Shown here: one piece after another, positions 36,291-48,300 of the stretch | Layout: every line of letters begins with the position of its first letter | How positions within the stretch are numbered: the stretch's first letter is position 1 | Origin: Sialis fuliginosa | Lineage: Eukaryota; Arthropoda; Insecta; Megaloptera; Sialidae | Assembly: GCA_961205875.1 (NCBI GenBank) | Contig: OY540813.1 | Coordinates: 28,491,001-28,555,000, forward strand | DNA length: 64,000 nt | Direction: 5' to 3' | Translations under genes and position numbers: made by a program | The notes under the pieces: model-generated | Databases searched by the model: none | Told to the model about the DNA's origin: nothing | Seen by the model: only the letters and a program-made list of their open reading frames with translations

Positions 36291-37030
36291 ATCCACAAAC
36301 TTTCAGTGGTTGTCGAAAACATTAAAATAAATGCTTTTTGTTAATAAACCCATGTTCACAAACGAGCCGTTTCAGCAGTAGAACAAAACAAGGACCCCGC
36401 ACAAAAGCAATAGATTTTGCCTTTTGGTTAAAAATTTTTTGTAACTTGGACTTGAGGAAATAATAATATGTTGATCAAAAGTTCTAATGAGTGCAACCTA
36501 CGAAAATCTTTAATTTCTGATCCAAAAAACACCACAACACATTCTATGTTAATGTTTATTTTTATGTTTATCTCCTAAAGGATCAACTTTTATAAAATTT
36601 TGCAAAGGGCTAAAAGTTCTTAAAACTAGCCAGCCAATATAAAACAATTATTTTTTGAATTTTTGTATAACAGTTGTTAACTTTATAAGACTGCTCAACT
36701 AAAAAATTTAAAAAATGTCACCAAATGTTTTTAAAAAAATGTTTGTATTCGAACCACTTTTTATCCTTTATAAATTTTATTAAAAGCTAACCCTTTAGGA
36801 GATAAAAATAAATATAAACATAAAATCATAAAATATTTCTATGTCCTCTGAAGTAGAAATTATAACTTTTAATCAGCACATTTTTAAGTATCATGTTCAC
36901 ACAAAATTTCAAGGTTCCTTTCTTTTGCTCTACTGCTAAAACGGCTCGTTTGAGGACATGGGTTTATTAACAAAAAGCGATTGTTTTAATCTCCTCGACA
37001 ACTTCTGAAAAGTTGTCGGTATTTTTACGG
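36284..37030. repeat. Foldback element downstream of XKR
   Basis: The arms pair AATAAACCCATGTTC..AAACGAGCCGTTT with AAACGGCTCGTTTGAGGACATGGGTTTATT. The edges carry ACTTTCAGTGGTTGTCG and its inverse. A fragment of one arm recurs at 38755-38830 (ACCGACAAACTTTCA). Confidence 0.75.
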
Positions 37031-37054
37031 GATATTTAATTATTATAATTGATA

Positions 37055-38504
37055 TCCGATTAAAAATGATTGGATATGATCGTATACAATCATATACGGC
37101 CATATAAGACAAGCTTATACAGTATACAGTGCCGGATTAGCCATGTAGCAGGAGTAGCAAATGCTATGAACCCCGAGGTTTAGCGAAAAAATATTTTTAT
37201 AAGATTTACCCCTTACCGTCCAATGGTTGATACGGGGTGTCCAAATCTATAGTAATTAATAATTTAATTTTAGAGTTTCCGATCTCGATTTGATTTTATC
37301 GAAAAATCGATTTTTAAAGCTCCGATCTTTGATATTTTTTAATCGATTTTTCTAAATTTGCCTACATTACATTGAGAAAAGTTTGTAAAAGTGTTGTTTT
37401 ACTATACATTCAAAAAAATTAAGGGATAATTAAAAAAAAGCAAAAAAAGCAAATTTTCAAACAGTTATTTCTCCGTGAAAAATGATTAGGTGCATGATCC
37501 AAAGCTCATTCAAAAGTTTGCACTTTCTAATTTGGGGGGGGGGGGGGCGGTAGGTGACACTATCGATTTCCACCTTGAATAAGATTGTATGAGACAAAAT
37601 ACACAAAAATATACTTAGCTCATTTATCATAGGATAAACCGTTTACGAGCAATATCGATGCAAAAGAAAGCATGCAGAATTTTACTTAATACGGATGCTT
37701 CAAATTAAACAAAATAAATCTATATTCCTGTTCTTTGATTAAAGGTAAGAAAAAGTTTATGTACATAATATATCACCTAATACGTGTCCTCTTTGACCTA
37801 TAGCCAGTTCTATTAATGTTGCTAGTAATTTACTAACATAACTAGAAAGCTATACATAAAATGGCTATTAGTTGGTAAGGATGAATTTTTGGAGGTTATT
37901 TTATTATTTATTTTTGTCTTATTTTTTATCAAAGGACAAGAATATAGAAATATTTTTTGTAATTTGTAGCATCCGTATTAATTAAAATTCAGCATCCTTT
38001 CTTTTGCATCGATATTTCTCGGAGCAAAGTATATTTTTGTGTATTTTGTGTCATACAGTCTTATTTAAATGCCTAACACAGGAAAAAATTAAACAACAAA
38101 AAAATACTAGATAAAAATCAATGGGCCTACTGGCCCCATACAGCCCTGGTCTAAATTATAATTGGTTAATACTAGAAATCAATAATACTTACTCAATAAT
38201 ACTAAACCCCGTATCAAATTTCATAACTTTAGCATAATGGGTTCTTCAGATATTAAATAAAAACTAATTTTGAATAAAATTTTTGAAGGGCTGTAGCCCC
38301 TTTATGACAAATTTCCGGACACATGTTTATATAATGTTTTTTGCTTAAAATACTTTTCTCAATCCACGGTTCAAGTTTGTTCCACCTGATATGACTCACC
38401 TTGTATAAGACCATATCGAATTGTTGTATATGACAATATACAACAATTCTTATATAATCGTATACAATTGTATATGGTCATATCTAATCATTTTTAACCG
38501 GGTA
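37055..38504. repeat. Composite foldback, AT-rich palindromic ends
   Basis: The left edge CGATTAAAAATGATTGGATA is mirrored by the right edge TATCTAATCATTTTTAACCG. The ends are full of ATATAC/GTATAT words that can pair locally. The interior includes a run of 14 G (37534-37547) and a family-P copy (about 38145-38404). No ORF. Confidence 0.65.
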
Positions 38505-38754
38505 GGTATTTTGTAAGGCATAATTTGTTTATATTTAATATCTTTAAAATAAAGAAATTATAAAAAAATATGTATACAATTAATTTTCAACAATAAATTA
38601 CCACTATCACTGTCAACCACATACGATAATATAAATAAATTTATACATCCTGTTACGCCATAATCTTACTTTTTGGAAATTCGACGTTCATGTTTATTCA
38701 TTATTATATTTAATATAATTTTTTATACTGGGATATTATGATATAGAGGGTGTC

Positions 38755-39213
38755 CCGTGAAAATACCGACAAACTTTCAAGAGCTGTTGAAGACATTAAA
38801 ACAATTGCTTTTTGTCAGTAAACTCAATTAACAAAGTATATTTTTATATATTTTGTGTCATATAATCTAACAAAAGAGCTAAACCCAGGAAAAATTAAAG
38901 AACAAAAAAAAATACTCGATAAAAATCTATGGGCCCACTGGCCCCATACACCCCTGGTCTAAATTACTATTGGTTGATACTGAAAATTGATAACAATTAT
39001 TAATTCTATACCCTGTAGTAAATTTCATAACTATAGTACAATCGCTTCTCAAGAAATTAAATAAAAACTAATATTGACTAAAATCTTTACAGGGTTGTAG
39101 CCCCTTCACGAAAATTTTCTGGACACATGTTCATATAATGTTTTTTGTTTAAAATATTTTTTTCAGTTTACTGTTCAAGTTTGGCATGGCAGTGCTGAAT
39201 CACCCTATATTAT
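38755..39213 (+). repeat. Foldback fragment plus family-P copy
   Basis: 38755-38830 repeats the arm of 36284-37030. The part from about 38940 repeats 14666-14931 (ACTAAAATCTTTA, GGACACATGTTCATATAATG, GTTCAAGTTTGGCA). Confidence 0.65.
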
Positions 39214-39442
39214 GAATGTAAAATATGTTATATGCCTTTGGCTCTCATAAAAAAATTGGCCCTTCTTTAAACTCCTGGCTACGCCACTGGAAACATTTTA
39301 ATGTTAAGGTAAACTCGATTTCATTATAATATTTTTATATATTTATTATTTAACTTATACGTATATTCTTTAGTATTGTTGTTTTGTTATATTTCTATAG
39401 ATGTATATGCCAATACAGGGGTGTACACTGTACAATCAGTAC

Positions 39443-39979
39443 AATAGGTATGATGCCAGTAACAAAGTATCACTGAAATTATGATTTTAAATAATGAAAT
39501 AGGTTAAAAAGATTTTAAAAAAATGTATTTATTTTTATATTAAAAGCGAGATTAATATAATTTTTTTTTTAAATAAAAACACAAAATACAGCAATCCGCC
39601 ACGTTAGATGGAACACCAATCAGAGCGAATGTCGTTACACCTAAGTAAACATCATTTTGTTTCATTTTTATAATTATTATTATAAATAATTTTAAATTAG
39701 CAGTTTACTCAGTTTTGTGTTACCAAAAGTAAAACCGAGAAACGTTAGCGATAGAAAAAGGATTTATTATTGTTGACAAGGAGTGTTTACATAGGCGTGA
39801 CTTCAAAAATGCGCTATGACATCTGCGAGCGTTTTGGCGTCAAATTCAAAATTAGTTTTAAAAGGGTCAATTTTTGCGATTAAACCTTTATTTTCTACAG
39901 AAATAAGTATTTGTTTGCAAATAGGAGACACGTAAGATCATCATAAAATAGTTTTTAAAAATTAGGCATCATGCCTATT
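39443..39979 (+). mobile_element. MITE family M, copy 3 (complete)
   Basis: The only copy with both terminal repeats in view: AATAGGTATGATGCC at the left and GGCATCATGCCTATT at the right. 537 bases, no ORF. It defines the family for the partial copies at 1-486 and 11369-12110. Confidence 0.85.
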
Positions 39980-41394
39980 AATGTGATGTAAAATTTAAAT
40001 AAAAATTAAAGATCTAGTTTCCGAAACTATTAAATGTTATATTTTGCGAAAGATAGTTTGCTTCTAATCAACATTTAAGAAAAGATAAAGTTATAAAGAA
40101 AAGCATACACAATGTAAAATATAACATAATAATTTTATATAACATTTAGGAATGAATTATAGTTAAAAACATATTTAATAATTTTCAATCAGAAAACAGA
40201 GTGAAGTATATGTATATATGTACACTACATAATATATTATATTTTATTATTTTTTTGGACTTCTTGGTGGATAAAAAATATTTAAAAAAAATGTATTTAC
40301 ATATGTGTTTCTTTGACAAAGGTTTCGTAATTACTATTCATCCGTTGGTAATAATAATACATTTTTACTGCATAGTTACGTTTAATAAAATTCATAAAAA
40401 TCAATATAAAAAACATAAAACTTTTCATTTTTTTACAAAAATAGTGATATGTTTCTAATTTTGTGAAGATTGGTGAGTTTTATGTTATGTTTTTAATTTT
40501 TATTATACTTCATATTACATTAAAATAAAATAAAAATAACATTCTAAATATTATGTTGGACAACCCTGTATTCTTGTCAATAGAAACATGTTTTTTTTGG
40601 TGTGAACGCTCTAAAAACATTTGTCGAAATTTTGTTAAAATGATTTGTTTGTGTTTTGTTTTTTAAGAACAAAACACAAACTGTGTCAAGAGAGACAAGT
40701 TGCAATTTTGTTGTAAAAATGTTCCTGTTTTGTCTTTTATCAACTGTTTTTTCGGTGTGAACACCATATAAGAATGCTAAGTAATTTTAATTGTACTATT
40801 ATATTTATTATGTTTTTAAGAAAAATACTAATAGGCCATATACCCGTAATAATAAAAAAATAAAATGTAAATGTGAATATTTCATTAAACTAACACGTCG
40901 CCTACCTTGATAATTCTAGGTCAATTTTTCACTCTATCTGTATCAATATTCTACGTGTCATAAATAATTATTATTATATGGTTATTCCACACCAAACAGA
41001 CAAACCACTAAGAAATATATAATTATCTGAAGATATAGTAAGTACCTTGTAATATATTATATTAATTGAAAGAACAACATAAAAACCGACCTTGATCTAT
41101 AATGCATTTAACAACTGCATGCCGGTAAAAAGAAACAAAATTTTTGTTTATAATACAATACTCTTCTAACACTGGCGCGAATCTAGTGCTGGACGCGAAT
41201 TGTTGCGATTCAATCGCTAGTAAATTCCTTCAGCTAACGCGATTTCCCGTACGTCGTTAACACGGATTTTTAACAATTCAAAATCAATTGTCAATTTGAG
41301 TTTTCTTTGATAAATAATATTGTCCCACCCAAAATACATGCAGCTCACCCGACTATTCGCCCCAGTATAATCACGTCCATATTATTATAAGTTA
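39980..41394. other. No gene recognised
   Basis: AT-rich. A 14-bp-armed hairpin GTTTGTGTTTTGTT..AACAAAACACAAAC lies near 40648-40682. GGTGTGAAC occurs on both sides of it (40599 and 40755). No protein gene is supported. Confidence 0.5.
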
Positions 41395-41402
41395 GTTGCC
41401 GG

Positions 41403-41718
41403 CATGGGCACCGGGAGGGGGGTGCAAGGAGGTGCACTTGCACCCCCCTGGCAAAAAAGAAAAAACTAAAAAAATTAAGAAATACAATTTTTATTTTAAA
41501 ATTCAGGTCAGAATATAAAAGTAAGGATGTTTTTATTTTTTTTTGGTCGCGTCAAGTTCACTCTTTAATTTTATAAATTTAAATAAAGTTAGATAAGGAA
41601 AAATAAAAACTGAAGACCTTTAATTAATTTAATTTTTTTTTTTTTTATTATTTTATATGTAATTTAATTTTATATATCTAGATGCACCCCCCAGAAATAA
41701 ATTCTGCCGGAGCCCATG
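41403..41718 (-). mobile_element. hAT MITE family Q, copy 1
   Basis: Perfect 8-bp duplication GTTGCCGG (41395-41402 and 41719-41726). Ends CATGGGCACCGGG and GCCGGAGCCCATG. The same family sits in the vanin gene at 43591-43880 in the opposite orientation. It lies just beyond the vanin poly(A) signals. Confidence 0.9.
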
Positions 41719-41870
41719 GTTGCCGGGGTCCGCGCGAGCGAATCGCGTCCCGCATCCCGCGTGGGATTCACGCCAGTTTGTGAAAATAAAAGTTTATACT
41801 AATTTTATTATGTCTTATATAAGTTAAAAAAATAACATTATTATTAATTATAATAAAAGTTAATATATAG

Positions 41871-41884
41871 TTTATTTCTTTATT
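41871..41884 (-). promoter_or_regulatory. Vanin-like gene poly(A) signals
   Basis: TTTATT at 41871-41876 and at 41879-41884 read AATAAA on -, about 100 bases past the stop codon. They are well placed to end the transcript. Confidence 0.6.
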
Positions 41885-41983
41885 CAGTGTAATGAGATCA
41901 TATGTAATACACAAATAGTAACATTACGTAAAAATATAAAAAAATGAATAATAAGTAATCAAATAATTAAAAATCAATATCTA

Positions 41984-42338
41984 CTAAAATTTATCTCTAC
42001 TAAAATGTCGACTGTATATTCCAAATGTTAAAACATTTTTCACACTTTTCTTTGTGACCATTCTTGTTTTTTCTTTCTCAATACTAAATTTATATTTATC
42101 ACCATTTAAGGGTAGGTAATTTAAATTTAAAGTTGATGGCATTTGCAATACCGAATCTGATTGAATAAAATTCCCTTCAATAGTTATATTTTCAAATTCG
42201 GGTGTATTTTGAATATTACTCGAGTTTGTAATTCCACACGAATCGCAATTTTTATTTTGACATGCTATGATTCCACAAACTTGAATATAGATACGAATTG
42301 TATTAGCAGAGAAACGATATCCGTCAAAAACAACAGCT
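41984..42338 (-). CDS. Vanin-like exon 7 (terminal)
   Basis: The acceptor TTTTCTAG|A restores the Arg codon in phase. Encodes AVVFDGYRFSANTIRI, then IQVCGIIACQN with paired cysteines typical of the vanin C-terminal domain. The stop is TAG at 41986-41984. Confidence 0.9.
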
Positions 42339-45300
42339 CTAGAAAATAATAATTAGTTTAGTAACTTATTAATAGGAGTACACATTATATATAACGTATG
42401 AGGCGATCATCGGCAGAAGCGTAAGCTAGAGGTCACTGCGCCCCGGGCGAAAATTAAAAAAAGCACCCACTTCCCATGTAAGAAATGCCACCTTGATGAT
42501 GGTAGTACGTCCGGTTTGTGGCAAATACAGCCAAAACGCTGCACTTTTTGATTGGGGTATGCCACTTTCAGTGGTCATATATAAGGTCAATGGAAAGATT
42601 TTCAGATAGGAAGCCACTTTAAATTCCGTGTAGAACACCATTATATCGGCTATTAAAGATAATTTTCTTAATATAAGAACTTTAAAATAAATAAAAGAAA
42701 ATTGAAATCGGATGACTAGGAGCTGAGATACAACCAATTTAATAAAAATGGTGGGGGCCATATTTAATAGCCGATATAATGGTGTTCTACACGGATTTTA
42801 AAGTGGCTCCCTATCTGAAAATTATTATTTTGAACTTATCTATGAGCACAGAATGTGGCATACCCCAATCAAAAAGTGCAGGGTTTTTTTTTACGTACCA
42901 GACGTACTATAGGCCCAAGCTTGACCAAATATTGGGTTGCCAGTATTGCTTTTTCGATATTGATCCCAGTCTAGGGTCACCTATTCTCTACCCAAGATTG
43001 AGCCAACTCTGGGCCGAGTCTTGAACGAAGTTATCATTTGTATCTTGGTTCAGTGTTGGCTAGCATTGGCGCAAGCCTGGGCCAACCATGGTCCCTTTGT
43101 AATTTCCTACATGGGCTGGCGTTAGCGAGGACAATTTTTTCGTACTCATGTTAAGATCTTATTCCCCCGACAAGGGCTGGTTTCGCCAAACCTTAGATAT
43201 TAGAGATGTGTAATTCATGAACAATTCTTTTCGGTGAACGAATCGACTTGAGTCAGTATTTTAAAAAGAAACGTTCTTTTTTTATTAGATATTATTGTAA
43301 AGTATAAAAAAAAAGATTTGTACAATATTTTACAATAATTACAATATATTAACAAATTTTTTAAGTGAGCAAAAAAATAGTAAACTTTTATAAGTTACGA
43401 GCGAAAAAAAGGCCTTTAATTCAAATGACTCGTCGCATGCCAATTCATTTTTGTAAGTGAACGACTCATTGAACGAATCAGTGAGAACGATTCTTTTTAC
43501 TGAATTGATTCAAATGACTCGAGTCACTAAAAAGATTCATTTTTCTCATCTCTACTAGATATACGCTACTGATCACCGAATACAACTACACATGGGCGCC
43601 GGCAGAATTTCTTTTCGGCGGGTGCATTTAGATATATGAGATGAAAGTATATACGAAAAAAAAATTTGATCGAAGTTAACATGAGTAAAAAAAAAGGGTT
43701 TTCAGTTTTTATATATGTAAAAAAAATCGAAAGTGACACGACTAAAAAAAAAAAAAAAAGGTCCTCAGTTTTATATTTTCGCACTTATAACTTATGTATT
43801 AAATTTTAAAATAACAATTGTATTTCTTAATTATTTAATTTGCCAGTGCACCTCCTTGCACCCCTCTCCCAGCGCCCATGCAACTACAACATATTGTACA
43901 CACCTATAACATATTGTTTCATCTTTATTGTTTTTTATTTCGACATTGAAAGAACAACACAACTGGCCATTGCATATATTATTAGAATAGGTCTTGTTTT
44001 TTGAAAAATCTAGTAGTTCCGTATTATAATCATCTAATCTCTCATTGAAAAATATCATCTCATTTATTCCGTTTCCATGTTCGGTTTCGTTCATTTTGAC
44101 AATGTTTGATAAAACTTTAGGAACGTCAGCAAAAAGTATTTTATTTCCACGTTTAGTTGGTATGTAATATGTGAGTATTTGATCTTTTACATATATTCCA
44201 CTTCCTCCAGTGTACTTTGTAGGATTGTCGTAACCGGAAGCTAAAAGAGCAACGCCATTACTGCTAGCCCAGCCCGCTTGAACCTGCACAGCTATAAACA
44301 AAAAATTGATATTTTCTTTAATAATGCAATATCCTAATATTGCACCTCCAAGTTTCTCAGCCTGTATTTAAAATATTTCTGTATTGTTTTTGATAAACCC
44401 AGCAATGTTATTTTTTTATAATAGACAATTTTTTTAATAGCCGTTAAACTTATAGAACTAAAACTAGGTAATTTTTCATAGTTTTGTATACAACATTTAA
44501 AATTAAAGGATAAATTTAAAAAAGCAAAATTTTTACAAATTTTCAAACAGTTATATCTCCGCAAAAAATGATTGAATTTGCATGATCCACAGCTCATTCG
44601 TAAGCTTGTACTTTCTAGTTTTTCTACTATTTTTATATTCTACAAACCCTCTCAAAATCCATAAATCATTAAAAAAAACTTTTTTTCTTTGAACGCTTAG
44701 CACAGAATAGTGAAGTATGATAAATTTTGTTGAGTTTATTATTCAAAAACTAGAATATATCAGCTTCAAAAATGCCCTCGCTCATTAAAATTGAATCATT
44801 TTTCGTGGAGATATAACTTTATTTAATATTTATTATTATTTTTCTTGGCGTTAACAGAACCAGCAGCAGAATCAATTGTATTTTTTTTAAATTGCACTGA
44901 TACATCATTGGACATTTTTTTTATACCTAACTATACATAATTTTTTTACGTCTTACCTGTTAAAAATGGAATTTTACTCAACCATGCAGTCGAATAAATA
45001 AAATGTGTAACTCCTTTGTTTCTTACTAAATCTACAGCAGGATGTTGGAATAAAATATCATAGCAAATAAATACACCAAATGTTACTCCAAAATCTGTTG
45101 TAAAAGTACAAAGTTCTGCTTCTTTTGTAGTGTTAAAAGTAGGTTCCACAAATAAGTTGAATTTTCGATACCTAAAAAATCAATAGTTATTATTAAAGCC
45201 ACCATTTGAGAAGTCGTCAAACTTCAGTCGGAACTTAATTATTTATTTAAAATGTAATTAATAACCTTGCTACTACAACTCCTTTTCTATTAAAAACTAC

Positions 45301-48300
45301 ATTGGTATTATAAAATAACGTCTCATCCGATGGACATTCATTTTTTTCCTTGCAGTGGTAAACTTCGGGTAAATTTATAACGACATAAATATTATTCTGT
45401 TTTGCAGCACACGAAATTGCCAGCAAAACCTAAAATATAGAATTCATATTATTCTACAGAATTATATACAAAACAATTAATTTACTTACATTACTTGTAT
45501 TTTTTACATCGATATCACATGGGCATATTTTGTCATCTGGTGAAGGTACTATTGTGACATAAGGAATTATATTTTCACGTTTTTTAGTAATATATATACT
45601 AGTTAAACCGTATTCTGGGAATACAATAATATCTGCACCCTAGAAGCAATAAATTAAATATATAATTTTAAGTGCCGTAGTTCCGATTAAAAATAGTAGG
45701 TCTGTGTACTTAAGTTGTCCACGCGTTAGAAGTTATACTTCAATCTCAAATAAAATAAAATATTTCTTTCAAATATTAAAATCTTAGTTTCGGAAAATAT
45801 AATATATTTGTAATAAAAAAACATTTTATTTCGCACCTACTATACACCCTTAATATATGTATATAAAGCTCAACGTCTCTCTGTTTGTCTGTCCATTAGT
45901 GTGCTTATAACTCGAGAACCACTTATCCGATTTACGTGTTTTTTTTTTAATTCATAGATATATTCTCTGACCAAGTTATACAATATGATATATTTTGTTA
46001 CGTTAGGCAACATAAGGAATAAGCAGTGACGATAATAGTAAATCAAGTAAAAAAAGTTCGCCAAAAAAAAGTTTTGCAATACACTACCTAAACCGTTAAA
46101 TATTGAACAAAATTATGTAGTAAAGAATTGTGTAGAATCAAAAGATTTAAAAATGCGGTACCATATATCTAACTTTTATTTTTAGTGTATTTTTTTCGGT
46201 AGGTACAAGGGAAGATCCCAAATCCGTAAATTAAAAAAATATGAACTTATGGGAAAATGTTGAATTTGTGAAATATAAATATATATTTAGGCAATTTTAA
46301 CTCATTTTTTGTTGCCTTTTTCATTTTAAGGGGGTCAAATCAGCCCTTCAATAATGGACTATTTTTCGTTTTTATTTTATAATTCTTAAACGGTTAGAGA
46401 TATTTAAAAAAAAGACAATAATTACAGTACTCATTTAGTTCTAACATTTGGTACTCCTAACAAAATAATAGTTTAAACAATTAAATTACATAAAGTTATA
46501 AAGAAATTCTAAGAAAATATTATAAAAAAGTTAATTTATTTTTAGATTCTCAAGGGGATGATCGAAATAAAGTGACATAAAAAACTTTGTAGCTTCTATA
46601 TACAGGATGGTCCGGTTTGGGATACAGATATTTTAAGAGCTGATTCCTTGGTTCATTGTAAGTAAAAAATTGTACAGAAAATAAAGGTCTATCTTCAACA
46701 CCCTGTGAGCTACAAGTGTTTAAAAACTTCCCTCAGAGTAGTACTTACAAACAAACATTATCTCATAACTTCAGTTTCATAGGTAATTAACCAACATATT
46801 TTTCAGTATTAGCGTTATTGCTAGCCGGGTTTCCAGTTCAGAGTTATTGCTCATCAAAATCAAAAAATATATTTATTTTTTGAAAATTTTTATGAAAATA
46901 ACATTTTCCCCCAAAAGTACCAATGATATGTGGTATTTTTTATCATTACCTACAAATTCACTCTTAAAAGTTTAGACCTGGGTCTTACAGTTGTCCAGTT
47001 ATAAATTTATCTAAAAAATTCCCAAAGTGACTATTTTGCTACGTCTACCCTATTAAATGAAATAGTCGTACATTTTTTTTGTTTATAATTACATAATTTT
47101 ATTGTTAACTTACACAATTTTAAAACTAATTATGTAACTATAAACAAAAAAAAATGATGTCTGTTTCATTTAATAGGGTAGGTAGCAAAATAGTCACTTT
47201 GGGGATTATTTAGATAAATTTATAACTGGAAAACTGTAAGATCCAGGTTCAAACTTTGTAAAGTGAATTTGTAGGTAACATATTATGATACACCAAAATA
47301 ATGATAAAAACACCACATATTTTTGGTACTGTTGGGAGAAAATGTCATTTTCATAAAAATTTTCAAAAAAATAAATATATTTTTTGATTTTGATGAGTAA
47401 TAAATCTGAACTGAAAACCCGGCTAGCAATAACGCTAATACTGATAAATACGTTAGTTAATTACCTATGAAACTGACTCATTGTGGGGCTCCATTAACTT
47501 GGAACCCGCCCGACCCCGATCAAGTTCAAACAAGCTCAATGTTTTGTGCTGTTTTGTGTCACAAAGGAAAAGTTTTGTGCTAGATCGGTATCTTTTGGTT
47601 TAGGAAATAACGTGAAATATACATAAAATAACATATTATTCGCGGCAATTCGCGCGAATTATGATGAAGTGTCGCGGGGAGAGGGACGATTCAGCGCTCG
47701 GCCGGCAGTTGTTTATTTTGTTTTCAATTATTAACTTTTAAATTTAAACAGAACAAAAATGATTTGTAATTTTTGTTCTGATTTGTTTTTTTAGGTACGT
47801 TAGGTTTTGATTAGTTATTATTACGATAATAATTAATCGTGTTTGTACTTAATTCAACTATGTATATTTTTCAATAATCCTAAACAATAATTCCGTAGTC
47901 CAAGCGGGCGAAGCCGCGTGGGCCCAGCTAGTCTTAAATAAATTGGTCTGTAATTTATTTTTTATAAAATAAGTCATTACAAATAAATTAAAAATATATT
48001 TGTTTTTATTTAATTTTTATCTTAAAGACGTAGTGAAGGTGATGGCATTTTCCACAATCTACTAGTTTTTTACATTTAAAAAAAAATTTATGATGAGGAT
48101 ATTTCTGCAGGTAGTCTAATTAATAATTCATGCAAACAAATATTTCATTTTTCTTAATAAAAATTCAGGGCTGAATGGGATAAATCAATATTTGTAATTT
48201 GAAAAAGTTATCATTATCAATCATTAAAGATAAGGGGTTAAATATATAATTGCACCAAAAATTTGATAGTATACACTATGTACACTCGAACATAAATTTT

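Noticed and set aside
43831-43903. Extra C-terminal codons after the vanin exon 6 donor
   Set aside because: They read into a hAT element end. Splicing at 43904 to 42338 restores the conserved vanin C-terminal domain in phase.
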